DNA of 64,000 nucleotides from Desulfovibrio sp. Marseille-P6017 (GTDB lineage: Bacteria; Bacillota_A; Clostridia; Peptostreptococcales; Peptostreptococcaceae). Positions within the stretch are counted from its first letter, which is position 1. Every line of letters begins with the position of its first letter. Positions 41,257 to 50,668 of this stretch are shown here, in pieces. The position numbers were made by a program, and so were the translations under genes. The notes beneath the pieces are model-generated. The model saw only the letters and a list, made by a program, of their open reading frames with translations, was not told the origin of the DNA and made no database searches. The stretch is from positions 1 to 64,000 of the forward strand of contig UWOR01000017.1 of the NCBI GenBank assembly GCA_900604495.1, written 5' to 3'.

Positions 41257-42232
41257 CCCACCTTAAATCTTTACCTATAAATTTAACCATTTTGAACCTA
41301 TCAAAAACTCTAGAGAAAATTCTCTGAGCATATTCTGAGCCTAGTTGCATAGGTGATAGATTTGTAGATATAATTGTTTTCTTTCCTGATAATAGTCTAG
41401 TATTTATAATATTAAATAATTCACTATTAGTAAATGAATTTGTAAGTTCTGTTCCTAAATCATCTATTATTAGCAAATCACAGTCAAATAAGTTTTCATA
41501 ATTATCTTTACTTATATGGCTATCAGAATTTTTAAACTTATAGTCTTCAATAATTTCAAACATTTTAAATGCTGTTTGATATATTACAAGGTAACCTTTA
41601 TCTAAAAGTTCTTTTGCTATACAGTTACACATGAAAGTTTTTCCAAGGCCTGTATCGCCATAAAATAATAAATTTTCTCCATTATCTTTATCAAAATGCA
41701 TAATAAACAATTCGGCAATAGATATTATTTCTAAAATATTTTCATATGGAGAAACATTAGAGGCTGATATTTTTTCTTTTGAAAATATTGATGTATCTAA
41801 AGTAGAAAAATTTTGGCTATCTAATACTCTAGATAAATTAGACATCTTGTAGGCATCATTTATAATTTCTTGCTTTAAGCAGTTACACTTATTTCCATTT
41901 TTTAAAAATCCTCTATCATTGCATATATTACAGTTATACTGCACATCCAAATACCAATCTGGAACTTTATACTGTTTTAATAAAAACTCTTTCTTAGATC
42001 GAAGCTCAGCCATTTTTTCTTTTGATTGAAGTAAAATTTCATCTTTATTAGATGGATTAGATAGAACTAGTTTAGTTAATTTTAAACCTATTTTAGATAC
42101 TTCATCATCGATATTTTTTATTTCTGGAATTTGGTTGTATACATCTTTTTTTCTAATTTCTAAATCTGATTCAGCCTTATCACGCTTTCTTTCATATGAA
42201 ACTAAAATCTCTCTTAATTTAGATTCTTTCAT
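41243..42232 (-). CDS. dnaI: Helicase loader DnaI/DnaC-like AAA+ ATPase
   Basis: 329 aa. An N-terminal coiled-coil helicase-binding part carries a cysteine cluster (CNICNDRG and KCNCL, about residues 100-118), then an AAA+ domain with Walker A YGDTGLGKTFM and Walker B LLIIDDLG. It loads DnaB on DNA, acting with the DnaD-like protein encoded just upstream. The C. difficile homologue is the known helicase loader of that species. Confidence 0.88.
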   Translation of the reverse strand: MKESKLREILVSYERKRDKAESDLEIRKKDVYNQIPEIKNIDDEVSKIGLKLTKLVLSNPSNKDEILLQSKEKMAELRSKKEFLLKQYKVPDWYLDVQYNCNICNDRGFLKNGNKCNCLKQEIINDAYKMSNLSRVLDSQNFSTLDTSIFSKEKISASNVSPYENILEIISIAELFIMHFDKDNGENLLFYGDTGLGKTFMCNCIAKELLDKGYLVIYQTAFKMFEIIEDYKFKNSDSHISKDNYENLFDCDLLIIDDLGTELTNSFTNSELFNIINTRLLSGKKTIISTNLSPMQLGSEYAQRIFSRVFDRFKMVKFIGKDLRWENKK

Positions 42233-42240
42233 TTAATCAC

Positions 42241-43293
42241 CTACTTAAATTTACCTTTTTGACTTTCTTGAAGTAATTTTTCTAGTTCATCAGGACTATA
42301 ATTTGTAAAAGTTTGATTTATATTATGATATCTAGTTTTTACTTGAGGAATATTACTAGTTTTATTATTAGATGACTTCTTTTCTGTTTTAGTTTTATGC
42401 TCTTCATCTAATAACTTAACATCTTCTAAAGTTTTTACATTTTTATCTTTCCACTTTTCAATTATTCCATTTATATAAGATATAGATGGTTTTGATACAT
42501 TTTTAGATTTAGAACATGCTTCAAGAATTACCTCTATATCCATGTTGTATTTATCTAACCAAACATTCATTATGCGCTCTTCTTCTTTAGAAGGCTGTCT
42601 ATAAAATCCTAATTCATTGAATATAGTTTTATATAGTATATATCTTTCTTTTCTTACAGCAAAACTATTTTCTATATCTTGAGGTGTATATAAATTAGAA
42701 TCATACCAACTTCTCAGTATAGATTCAATGTATCTAACTGGACGAGCAGCACCGTGTTTATCTTTTACATATTGATAAGCATATATAATCATATCTGGAT
42801 CAAGATTATACTTATTCATAATATCTAATATATTAATTTTCTCACCAGGATCAAGATATCTTCCAATTATTTTGTTAATAGAGTTAAACATATTTCTAAT
42901 GCTAGGATTTTCAGCAACGGAAACAATGCTATCACTATTAGATTTTATAGAGGTTGTATTAATATGCATATTTTCCATATAAAATCTCTTTAGGTCTAAG
43001 AATTCTATAGAGTAGTCATAATCATTTAATCCGTCATTTTTATGCATTTTAATTATGCTTTTTTTCTCCCAAAACTTCCAAGCATCAATTACATCTGATA
43101 ATGGGACGTTCAAATTTTTAGCAATTGATTTATTGTCAAATTTAGGATTTGAACTAGAATCGCAAGCCTGTCTGTATCCTAAAAGATAAACTTTTACGTA
43201 TAAACCATTTGCCATAGGCATAAATATATCTATGAAGATATTGGCAATTGTAGTTTCACCTAAATCTATTTCATTTACTTCCTTAAAAAACAT
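42241..43293 (-). CDS. DnaD-domain replication initiation protein
   Basis: 350 aa. An N-terminal winged-helix part (about 1-110), then two DnaD/DnaB_2-type helical domains, one around FNSINKIIGRYLDPGEKINI with YAYQYVKDKHGAARPVRYIE, and a second around IMNVWLDKYNMDIEVILEA with SKPSISYINGIIEKWKDKNV. Paired with the loader ATPase 8 bp downstream, it corresponds to the clostridial replacement of the Bacillus DnaB/DnaD primosome proteins. Confidence 0.85.
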   Translation of the reverse strand: MFFKEVNEIDLGETTIANIFIDIFMPMANGLYVKVYLLGYRQACDSSSNPKFDNKSIAKNLNVPLSDVIDAWKFWEKKSIIKMHKNDGLNDYDYSIEFLDLKRFYMENMHINTTSIKSNSDSIVSVAENPSIRNMFNSINKIIGRYLDPGEKINILDIMNKYNLDPDMIIYAYQYVKDKHGAARPVRYIESILRSWYDSNLYTPQDIENSFAVRKERYILYKTIFNELGFYRQPSKEEERIMNVWLDKYNMDIEVILEACSKSKNVSKPSISYINGIIEKWKDKNVKTLEDVKLLDEEHKTKTEKKSSNNKTSNIPQVKTRYHNINQTFTNYSPDELEKLLQESQKGKFK

Positions 43294-43389
43294 TTTATCA
43301 CCTCAGATTAGATTATATCATAAAAGGTATTACAAATTTATCTTGTAAATATTTTTTCAAATTATTCATGAAAAATAGGAGGAGATAAT

Positions 43390-44856
43390 TTGGTTATTAA
43401 ATTTACTAAAAAGATAAGACGAATAACTTTGAGCATAATTGTGTTAATAATATTGTTAGGAGGGGGGATATATCTATTTAATAAAAATGATTCTAAAGAA
43501 ACATCTAAAATTAAAGAGGAAAGTAGAAATCAATATACAATAGATGTTATTTTGGATGATGAAAGTAAAAGAATGATGTGTAACCAAAATATAATTTATG
43601 TAAATAAAACTGGAAAAGAAATAGACAAGATATACTTACACATATACCCAAATGCATTTTCAAAGAAAGAATTGGCTCCTTTTGAAGAAAGTGAAATGTC
43701 ACAAGCATATCCAAATGGATTTAATGAAGGGTATATAGATGTAAAAAATGTACTTAATAATAATGATAAGTTAGAATATAGTATAACTGGAGATAAAAAT
43801 GACATATTAAAGGTAAATTTGGGAAAATCAATTAAAAGCAATGAAAAAATTTCAATAGATTTGAAGTATACTATAAAAATACCAAATTGTTTAGGAAGAT
43901 TTGGATATGGGGAAAATACTATAAATGTAACTAATTGGTTTCCTATAGCATGTGTATATGATGATAGAGGTTGGAATTTAAAAAGTTATGAATCTGTAGG
44001 TGATCCTTTTTATAGTGATACTAGTGATTTTAATGTAAGTATATTAATACCTAGAAAGTATGATGTTGGTTGCACAGGAAAGATAGTTAGTGAAAAACAT
44101 GATGATGAAAAAATATTTTATGAAATAGAAGCTAAAAAAGTAAGAGATTTTGCTTTTATATTAAGTGATAAATTTGATATTGATACTGATTCATATAAGG
44201 GAGTATTGATAAATACATATAATTTAAATAGTGAGTTTTCTGAATATACGACAGAAGTAGCAAAAGATTCTATAAAAATTTTTAGTAATTTATTTGGTGA
44301 ATATCCATACGATACGTATTCTGTAGTAGCTAGTGATTTTTATATTGGAGGAATGGAATACCCAACTTTGGTAATGATAGACCAAAGTATATATAAAGAA
44401 AATAAAAAATTCTTATTAGAATACATTATAGCTCATGAAACTGCACATCAATGGTGGTACTCGGTAATCGGTAATGACGAAATAAGTGAGCCTTGGCTAG
44501 ATGAAGCTCTTACTGAATATTCTACTGTACTTTATTTTGAAAACAAATATGGAAAAGATGTAGGGTCTAGACTTATGAATACTATGGAGATTCAAAGTAG
44601 AAACTATTTAAGTCAGAACATTTTTAAAGCAACAACTCAATATAAAGATTCAACTGACTATAGCTTAAATGTATATACTAAGGGTGCTGTGATTTTCAAT
44701 GAAATAAGAAATAAAGTAGGGGATGATATATTTTTTGCTACATTAAAAGAATATTATAGTAAGTATATGTATGAAAATGTAAATGGAGCTAAATTTGTTG
44801 AACTGTGGAAAGAAAAGGGAGTAGATATAGACAAAATTATAAGTGAATATAAATAG
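43390..44856 (+). CDS. M1-family membrane-anchored metallopeptidase
   Basis: 488 aa from TTG at 43390 (AGGAGGAG upstream). One N-terminal membrane anchor (about 12-32) is followed by a beta-rich domain and the gluzincin catalytic site: HETAH at 349-353 and the third zinc ligand Glu372 in WLDEAL, spacing as in M1 aminopeptidases. Its catalytic domain is probably outside the cell. Substrates unknown. Confidence 0.87.
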   Translation: MVIKFTKKIRRITLSIIVLIILLGGGIYLFNKNDSKETSKIKEESRNQYTIDVILDDESKRMMCNQNIIYVNKTGKEIDKIYLHIYPNAFSKKELAPFEESEMSQAYPNGFNEGYIDVKNVLNNNDKLEYSITGDKNDILKVNLGKSIKSNEKISIDLKYTIKIPNCLGRFGYGENTINVTNWFPIACVYDDRGWNLKSYESVGDPFYSDTSDFNVSILIPRKYDVGCTGKIVSEKHDDEKIFYEIEAKKVRDFAFILSDKFDIDTDSYKGVLINTYNLNSEFSEYTTEVAKDSIKIFSNLFGEYPYDTYSVVASDFYIGGMEYPTLVMIDQSIYKENKKFLLEYIIAHETAHQWWYSVIGNDEISEPWLDEALTEYSTVLYFENKYGKDVGSRLMNTMEIQSRNYLSQNIFKATTQYKDSTDYSLNVYTKGAVIFNEIRNKVGDDIFFATLKEYYSKYMYENVNGAKFVELWKEKGVDIDKIISEYK

Positions 44857-44860
44857 ATTT

Positions 44861-44897
44861 AAAATAGAGCATTAAAAAATATTTAATGCTCTATTTT
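44861..44897 (+). terminator. Terminator after M1 peptidase
   Basis: AAAATAGAGCATTAAA and TTTAATGCTCTATTTT perfect stem followed by T residues. Confidence 0.93.
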
Positions 44898-44943
44898 TTT
44901 GGTATAATATAATCTAATGAGACTATGAAGAAGAGGTGGCAGG

Positions 44944-45741
44944 ATGCTAAAATATTGTTCAATAGGAAGTGGAAGTAGCGGAAATTGTCATTATGTAGGG
45001 TATAAAGACACTAATATATTAGTTGATGCAGGCCTTAGTGGTAAGAGAATAACTACAGGATTAAAAGATATCGAAGTTGATATAGATAAAGTAAAAGGAA
45101 TATTTATAACACATGAGCACTCTGATCATATAAAAGGTGCAGGAATAATATCTAGAAAGTTTGATATACCTATTTTTGCAAATATAAAAACATGGTGTTC
45201 AATGAAAGATAAAATTGGAGATATAAAAGATAGTAACATGAAAGTCTTTGAAAATGATAAAACTTATTCATTAGGAGACATAATAATAAGACCATTTTCA
45301 ATACCACATGACTCTGAAGATGCAGTTGGATATAACTTCTATGCAGGAACTAATGATAAGATATCGATAGCAACAGATATAGGTCAAATAACCGAAAATA
45401 TAAGAAAACATTTATATAAATCTAAGTTAGTTGTTTTAGAGTCGAATTATGATCCAAATATGTTAATGATGGGAAGCTATCCATATTCATTAAAGAGGAG
45501 AGTAATGTCAGAAGAAGGACATTTATCGAATGAAGATGCTGGAAAATTTTGTGTAGAGCTTGTAAAAGAAGGAACGGAACGAATACTATTAGCTCATTTA
45601 AGTAAAGAAAATAATTTTCCTGAGTTAGCTTATGAAACATCAAAAGGAATATTAGCACAAAATAATATAATTGTAGGACAAGATATAAAATTGGATGTAT
45701 TATCAAGAAGTGAAGTTTCAGATGTTTATAAACTTCTGTAA
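44944..45741 (+). CDS. WalJ/YycJ-like metallo-beta-lactamase-fold hydrolase
   Basis: 265 aa. The N terminus CSIGSGSSGNC and the metal site THEHSDH (about residues 57-63) identify the YycJ/WalJ subfamily, thought to be a 5'-3' exonuclease with roles in DNA repair. In Bacillus it sits in the walRK operon near rlmH; here rlmH follows after 18 bp, but walRK are absent. Confidence 0.88.
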   Translation: MLKYCSIGSGSSGNCHYVGYKDTNILVDAGLSGKRITTGLKDIEVDIDKVKGIFITHEHSDHIKGAGIISRKFDIPIFANIKTWCSMKDKIGDIKDSNMKVFENDKTYSLGDIIIRPFSIPHDSEDAVGYNFYAGTNDKISIATDIGQITENIRKHLYKSKLVVLESNYDPNMLMMGSYPYSLKRRVMSEEGHLSNEDAGKFCVELVKEGTERILLAHLSKENNFPELAYETSKGILAQNNIIVGQDIKLDVLSRSEVSDVYKLL

Positions 45742-45759
45742 AAGAATAAGGAGAAATAT

Positions 45760-46239
45760 ATGAATATAAACATAGTTTGTGTCGGCAAGATTAAAGAAAA
45801 ATATTTAAAGTTAGGGATAGATGAGTTTAAGAAAAGATTGACTAAATACTGTAAGCTAGATGTAATTGAATTAGATGATGAAAAGGCACCTGAGAACCTA
45901 AGTGAAAAAGAGATGCTTATGATAAAAGATAAAGAAGGTAAAAAAATCTTAAGTAAGATTAAGAGTAATAGTTATGTTATAGTTTTAGCTATTGATGGAA
46001 AGAATTTATCTTCGGAAGAGTTAGCAGATACTATGAGTAAACTTGCTATTAGAGGGAATAGTCATATTACATTTGTAATAGGAGGTTCTTTAGGTTTATC
46101 TGATGAAGTACTAGGTAGAGCCGATTATAAATTATCATTTTCTAAAATGACATTCCCTCATCAACTTATGAGGTTAATATTATTAGAACAGGTATATAGA
46201 GCTTATAGAATAAATAATGGTGAACCGTATCACAAGTAA
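45760..46239 (+). CDS. rlmH: 23S rRNA pseudouridine-1915 N3-methyltransferase RlmH
   Basis: 159 aa SPOUT methyltransferase (the OrfX of staphylococci), normal length. [14 protein letters not shown] is the cofactor-binding knot region, and it ends with [13 protein letters not shown]. It methylates pseudouridine 1915 in helix 69 of 23S rRNA. Its last codons form the left attachment repeat of the integrated element, so the gene stays intact after insertion, just as with SCC elements in staphylococci. Confidence 0.96.
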   Translation: MNINIVCVGKIKEKYLKLGIDEFKKRLTKYCKLDVIELDDEKAPENLSEKEMLMIKDKEGKKILSKIKSNSYVIVLAIDGKNLSSEELADTMSKLAIRGNSHITFVIGGSLGLSDEVLGRADYKLSFSKMTFPHQLMRLILLEQVYRAYRINNGEPYHK

Positions 46240-46253
46240 CGGAGCGCGGTTTT
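46219..46253 (+). repeat. Left attachment-site repeat in rlmH
   Basis: 24 bases at 46222-46245 (GAACCGTATCACAAGTAACG then GAGC) are identical to 59037-59060; after one G/A difference, CGGTTTT also matches. It covers the GEPYHK-stop end of rlmH. The same codons form the staphylococcal SCC integration site (TATCAYAARTRA). Confidence 0.93.
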
Positions 46254-46294
46254 GAAAAGTATACAAAAGAGGATAAGTTTGTTAAATAAAGATT

Positions 46295-46326
46295 GATGTA
46301 TTGGTTTTTTAATCAATACATTTTTT
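46295..46326 (+). terminator. Terminator at left end of element
   Basis: ATGTATTG and CAATACAT form a stem followed by T residues. It lies inside the element and would terminate rlmH transcripts before the cargo. Confidence 0.88.
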
Positions 46327-46425
46327 AATTTTAAAAGTATAGCTGAAATCCTTTTAAATTTTTGACTAAAATATATATGTATAGTATCATAAGTTAGTTA
46401 AAGATAATATTAGGGGGATTAAGTT

Positions 46426-47523
46426 ATGGAAGAGTTTAAACTACATGATTTAATAATTAAAGATAGTAATGTACAAAAAGATATATGCAGTATAATAGGT
46501 TCTGATTTTGATAAGTGTGAATTCATACACGAAGATAGCTATATAAATGAAATTACAGCAGATTTTACTATAAAGCAAGAGAATTGTGTAAAAGCTATAA
46601 TAGAATGTAAGGGTTCGAATATTAGTGTAACTGACTATGTAAGAGGAATTGGTCAAATAATGCAATATGAAAACTTTATAGATAAGAAACTATCTACTAA
46701 AGGATATGAATTTGATTGCAATGCAAAGCCAATATTTTGCTTTCCATCATCACTAATAAGAAATTGTAAATTTAATATAGGACTACTTAAATATCCTGAA
46801 AAAGCTGTGATAATAGAAGTAAATGATAGTACACATGCTGTAAGAGAAATAACTAGAGACGAACTAAATAAATTAGAACAAGCTCAATACAGACAATTGG
46901 TTACGATAAGTCAATATTATATAAGAGATAATAGAATGTATGAGTTATATATACTTTTAAAGCACTTAAGCTATCTTAAACTAAAAGGAGAAACAGAGTG
47001 TAATAGAAGTAAAATGGAACAAGAATTCTTAATGAAGTTAGAGACACATAATAATAGAAATTGGAGGAATGCATTCATATCATTAGCATCTTTAGGATTC
47101 ATAAATACTGATAATATGCCAACTGCAATAGGCATATCATATGGAGCTAAAGATTACGAAGAATTTGCATCAGATGTTTTTGAAACATATTTAAGTCCAT
47201 ATGTAGAGCAAATATTTAAGGTACTTGAACTGAATGGTCAGTCTGTTGTATCCTTAAATAATACTAAAATATGTGAAGAAATTAGAAATAACTTTAGAGG
47301 AAGAGATGTATTATTCCTAACAGAGTCTGATGGAAGGTATATGTCGAGCTGGTTAAATATATTGAGAGATGATTATGGATGTATAGATTTTGCACCAAGA
47401 AATTCAACAAGAACTATAAAATACAATCCATGTAAATTTAATAAAAATAGTTTGAAAAAAGAAATAAAAGATAATTCAATAGCCTATGAATATATTGATA
47501 GGTACTATAGTTTGATAAAATAG
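46426..47523 (+). CDS. Type II restriction endonuclease (PD-(D/E)XK)
   Basis: 365 aa. A PD-(D/E)XK-like site is visible: Asp46 in ITADFTI and Glu60-Cys-Lys62 in AIIECKG, 14 residues apart. The remainder is not recognised. Assignment rests on this motif and on the cytosine methyltransferase gene 20 bp downstream in the same direction. It would cut unmethylated foreign DNA. The recognition sequence cannot be inferred. Tyr codons are mostly TAT here, unlike the TAC-rich small cargo genes further right. Confidence 0.78.
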   Translation: MEEFKLHDLIIKDSNVQKDICSIIGSDFDKCEFIHEDSYINEITADFTIKQENCVKAIIECKGSNISVTDYVRGIGQIMQYENFIDKKLSTKGYEFDCNAKPIFCFPSSLIRNCKFNIGLLKYPEKAVIIEVNDSTHAVREITRDELNKLEQAQYRQLVTISQYYIRDNRMYELYILLKHLSYLKLKGETECNRSKMEQEFLMKLETHNNRNWRNAFISLASLGFINTDNMPTAIGISYGAKDYEEFASDVFETYLSPYVEQIFKVLELNGQSVVSLNNTKICEEIRNNFRGRDVLFLTESDGRYMSSWLNILRDDYGCIDFAPRNSTRTIKYNPCKFNKNSLKKEIKDNSIAYEYIDRYYSLIK

Positions 47524-47543
47524 AGGAGCGTGACAAAAACAAT

Positions 47544-48854
47544 ATGTATACAATATTTGAGACTTTTGTAGGAGCCGGAGGAGCACACATTGGATTTAAG
47601 CAAGAAGGATTTGTATCTAAATATGTAAATGATATAAATGATAAATGTATAGAGACTCTTTTATACAACAATCCAGAAATTAGAGAGACAGCAATGGTAG
47701 ATTTAAGAAGTATAATAGACATAGATCCTAATGAGATGCTTGAAAAAACAGGTATGTCTCAAGGAGAAGCAGATGTATTCTTTGGCGGAATAGTGTGCAA
47801 AGGTTTCAGTATGGCAGGAGAGAGATGCCCAAATGATGAAAGAAACTACTTTTACCACAAACAACTAGAGATAATAGATAAGATTAAGCCTAAGATAAGT
47901 ATAATAGAAAATGTACCAGGGCTTATAAATGCAGAAGTGTTATCTCAAGATACTCCAATAGAGATAAGAAATGAAATAGATGAGCTATGGAAAGAATTGG
48001 AGAATTATAAAGGAAAGAAAGCACATCTTAGGAAAATTGGGGGGATAACTAAGGAGTTTGAAGATGAGGGTAAAATATTAAGAAATAAAAAAGAAGCTTT
48101 ACTAAAAGATATAAAGAGAGAAGGATATTTAATTTCTGTAATAGATGATATAAAGAATATATATAGTCAAATGGGATATGATGTATATCACAGAGTATTA
48201 AACTCAGCATGGTATGGTTCTGCTACAAAGAGAGAGCGTATTATAATTGTTGCGGTAAGGACAGATGTGGGTATACCATTTGAATTCCCTAAACCTACAC
48301 ATATGGATGAAACTATAGAGAAGGGGTCTAAGGATTTAGTAGATAGAGAAAATGATAATTTACTAAAACCTAAAACTATATTTGATGCATTTGAAGAGAT
48401 AGATTATTCAGATGATAAAGATATAGATAACTTACCTATGAAGCATAATCCAAAGACTGTAGAAAGATTTAAATATATACCAGCAGGTGACAGTATTGCA
48501 AATCATATAGATAAATTACCTGATGATTTAAAAATAAGTAAGTTTTATTCAAGAGGGAGTACTATGAGATTAGATGGAAATAAATGTAGTCCAACATTAG
48601 TACCAGGACATAGTAATTTCCCAGTACATCCAGTAGAACATAGGAGCATAACAGTTAGAGAAGCCGCGGCTATTACTGGATTTCCGATAGATTACAAATT
48701 CTTTGGAAGCCATTCAAAAAGATGTGAACATGTAGGGAATGCTGTACCACCTGCTTTAGCTAGAGCATTAGCTCAGTCAAGTAAAAAACTGTTAGATGAA
48801 TATTATAATAGATTAGATAGTTTAAATGAAGTAGCAATTACAAGAGAAGATTAG
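47544..48854 (+). CDS. DNA (cytosine-5) methyltransferase
   Basis: 436 aa. Motif I FETFVGAGGAHIGF (SAM binding), motif IV GGIVCKGFS with catalytic Cys85, motif VI IIENV (Glu122), motif VIII KRERI, motif IX around HRSITVREAAAITGFP and motif X GNAVPPALARAL are all present. The usual PPCQ of motif IV is replaced by IVCK, a departure from the family. A long helical insert (about 135-200) separates motifs VI and VIII. It protects the host from the adjacent endonuclease. Confidence 0.92.
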   Translation: MYTIFETFVGAGGAHIGFKQEGFVSKYVNDINDKCIETLLYNNPEIRETAMVDLRSIIDIDPNEMLEKTGMSQGEADVFFGGIVCKGFSMAGERCPNDERNYFYHKQLEIIDKIKPKISIIENVPGLINAEVLSQDTPIEIRNEIDELWKELENYKGKKAHLRKIGGITKEFEDEGKILRNKKEALLKDIKREGYLISVIDDIKNIYSQMGYDVYHRVLNSAWYGSATKRERIIIVAVRTDVGIPFEFPKPTHMDETIEKGSKDLVDRENDNLLKPKTIFDAFEEIDYSDDKDIDNLPMKHNPKTVERFKYIPAGDSIANHIDKLPDDLKISKFYSRGSTMRLDGNKCSPTLVPGHSNFPVHPVEHRSITVREAAAITGFPIDYKFFGSHSKRCEHVGNAVPPALARALAQSSKKLLDEYYNRLDSLNEVAITRED

Positions 48855-48861
48855 TAGATAT

Positions 48862-48906
48862 AAAGTGGGTGAATATTAAGTATACTTAATATTTATCCAC
48901 TTTTTT
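48862..48906 (+). terminator. Terminator after methyltransferase gene
   Basis: AAAGTGG...AATATTAAGT and ACTTAATATT...CCACTTT form a long stem with a small internal loop and a T tail, ending the restriction-modification unit. Confidence 0.88.
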
Positions 48907-48923
48907 AATTAGAGGAGTATAAG

Positions 48924-49274
48924 ATGAAAAGAAAATACAAACAAATGATAATAGAGGAAATAAATAAAGTAGATAAGAACTTTAGAGAAAATAGACAAAT
49001 ATATCAATCAATAGCAGATAGAATATTTGGAGAACGAACTACTATCTACATAGATAATACAGAAGATATAAGTAGATACATAGTAGAAATACATTTTGAA
49101 GATTGGAACTACTATGAAATAGAATTAACAGATGAAGATACAGTAGATGAAGTAGTTGAAAATCTTCTAAAAAATCTAGTGTTAGAAAGATTCATGAATA
49201 AGCAAAATCCAGAAGTAAACTGGAATAATGTAAGGTACTTTGAGAAAGAAGAAATAAACTGTAGTAAAAGCTAA
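48924..49274 (+). CDS. Unknown small protein, element cargo
   Basis: 116 aa, not recognised. It has a basic N-terminal helix (MKRKYKQMIIEEINK), then a central beta-like stretch (TTIYIDNTEDISRYIVEIHF) and an acidic C-terminal half. No membrane segment. Good ribosome site GAGGAG. It lies between the restriction-modification terminator and a weak hairpin (49304-49333), so may be a single-gene transcript. Confidence 0.6.
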   Translation: MKRKYKQMIIEEINKVDKNFRENRQIYQSIADRIFGERTTIYIDNTEDISRYIVEIHFEDWNYYEIELTDEDTVDEVVENLLKNLVLERFMNKQNPEVNWNNVRYFEKEEINCSKS

Positions 49275-49303
49275 CTTCAAATATATATTATAACTACGAT
49301 AGA

Positions 49304-49333
49304 GCTAGATGGAGCAAATATACTTCATCTAGC
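49304..49333 (+). terminator. Weak terminator hairpin
   Basis: GCTAGATG (49304-49311) pairs with CATCTAGC (49326-49333), followed by ATATTTTGTTT. Confidence 0.55.
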
Positions 49334-49366
49334 ATATTTTGTTTCCAAAAATAAGGAGGAAGAGTA

Positions 49367-49702
49367 ATGATAATAATCATTTGGAAAAAACAAGACTTGG
49401 ATTTAGTAAAGGAGCTACCGACAGAAGTACTATCTGCAATAGAAACCACTATAGAGATACTAGATGAAAACTATGGTACAGAAAGAACTGCGAAAAGCTT
49501 AGGTGGATACGTAGCTGTAGTAGATAAAGAAGGGATAGAAGAGTTAAAAAAACATCAACTAAAAGGAATAATACCTGAATACATAGACGAAATAGAAGGA
49601 GCTGAATACATTTCAGCTCTATTTTTGTGCTCAAATGACTTTTCAATAGTAGTTGTTTGTAAGAAAGAACTAAAGAATCTAATAGAATGTGAGGAGAACT
49701 AA
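49367..49702 (+). CDS. Unknown small acidic protein, element cargo
   Basis: 111 aa, not recognised. It starts MIIIIWKKQDLDLVKELPTE and is rich in Glu and Asp, with two beta-like hydrophobic stretches (YVAVVDK; DFSIVVVCKK). AAGGAGGAAG is a strong ribosome site. Its stop is one base before the next ATG, so the two genes are translationally linked. Confidence 0.6.
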   Translation: MIIIIWKKQDLDLVKELPTEVLSAIETTIEILDENYGTERTAKSLGGYVAVVDKEGIEELKKHQLKGIIPEYIDEIEGAEYISALFLCSNDFSIVVVCKKELKNLIECEEN

Positions 49703-49703
49703 G

Positions 49704-50288
49704 ATGATAAATCAAAACTCAGAAATACTAAATAAACTATTTTTCACAGAGTTACAAATGCTAGTAGAAAAATACAATAAAATAGATGAAGCTACTAAGA
49801 AAAACATTGAAAGCATAGTAACTAACTTAAAAGATGAAGAGTTACAAGCATACCTAATGAGAAATCCAAATAAGTTGCTAGAGATGCTACAAGAAATTGA
49901 TGAAGTAGACGAAGACGTAGTAACATTTTTTGTTTGGTACAACTTAGAAATAAAACCAATAAGCATACACAAATCTAAGGAGTGCATTGAGGAGCTAAAA
50001 TCAAATAAGTACATAGAGATAGAAGAATATCTAATCTATCAAGATGAAAGGTACTTAAAAGAGTATGCGAGAGAATTATTAGAAGATCGGCTAGACCAAG
50101 AGTACTATGTGGATAAGCTATTTGAAAAAGAAACTATAATTGAAATGTGGATAAACAAGACAACTAAAGATGAAATGATAGATGAAATTGTGGATAGTGG
50201 GGACTTGGAAGAAACACTAGAACTATATCCACAAGAAGCTTTTTCAATAGGAGGAATACAATACAAATACGCAGAGTTAGAAGAGTAA
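49704..50288 (+). CDS. Unknown acidic helical protein, element cargo
   Basis: 194 aa from the ATG at 49704 (GAGGAG upstream); an in-frame GTG at 49689 lies within the ribosome-site region and is rejected. The protein is very acidic and mostly helical, with ELQAYLMRNPNKLLEMLQEI and a repeated pattern of Glu-rich helices. Not recognised. Coupled to the preceding 111-aa gene. Confidence 0.6.
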   Translation: MINQNSEILNKLFFTELQMLVEKYNKIDEATKKNIESIVTNLKDEELQAYLMRNPNKLLEMLQEIDEVDEDVVTFFVWYNLEIKPISIHKSKECIEELKSNKYIEIEEYLIYQDERYLKEYARELLEDRLDQEYYVDKLFEKETIIEMWINKTTKDEMIDEIVDSGDLEETLELYPQEAFSIGGIQYKYAELEE

Positions 50289-50388
50289 AACAAAGGAACA
50301 ATAGGTGGAACTTTTCAAGGGATAATTACAGAAGAAACTTTCTAAAGAAGTAGTTATTATTAATAGGTACTGACAGAGGAGGTGAATC

Positions 50389-50646
50389 ATGAAAAAAGAT
50401 AAGAGTGACTATAGAGGAATCTATGCAGAAATGGTAGAGATCTTAGGTGAAGAAATTGTAAAGATGATACATAAGCACTATAAAGGTCAACAAATAAATC
50501 TACCTATGAAATTGCATTCAGATAAGTACGTAAAAAAGTACATCATTGAAAATAAGGATAAGAAAAGCTTAAGAGAGATGGCTAGAGAACTAGGTTACTC
50601 TGATAGATGGGTAAAAAGGTTGGTAAATAAATTAAGTACAGAATAA
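50389..50646 (+). CDS. Mor-like transcriptional regulator
   Basis: 85 aa. The order YAEMVEILGEEIVKMIHKHY, then GQQINLPMK, then a C-terminal helix-turn-helix (SLREMARELGYSDRWVKRLV) is that of the Mor/C family of phage Mu-type transcription activators, small dimeric regulators common in mobile elements of clostridia. AGAGGAGGTG precedes the ATG. It may control the cargo or transfer genes. Confidence 0.72.
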   Translation: MKKDKSDYRGIYAEMVEILGEEIVKMIHKHYKGQQINLPMKLHSDKYVKKYIIENKDKKSLREMARELGYSDRWVKRLVNKLSTE

Positions 50647-50668
50647 TAACATTTGGAGGAAATTGAGA

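Noticed and set aside
49367..50288. Toxin-antitoxin pair
   Set aside because: The size order and coupling fit loosely, but neither protein shows a known toxin or antitoxin motif.
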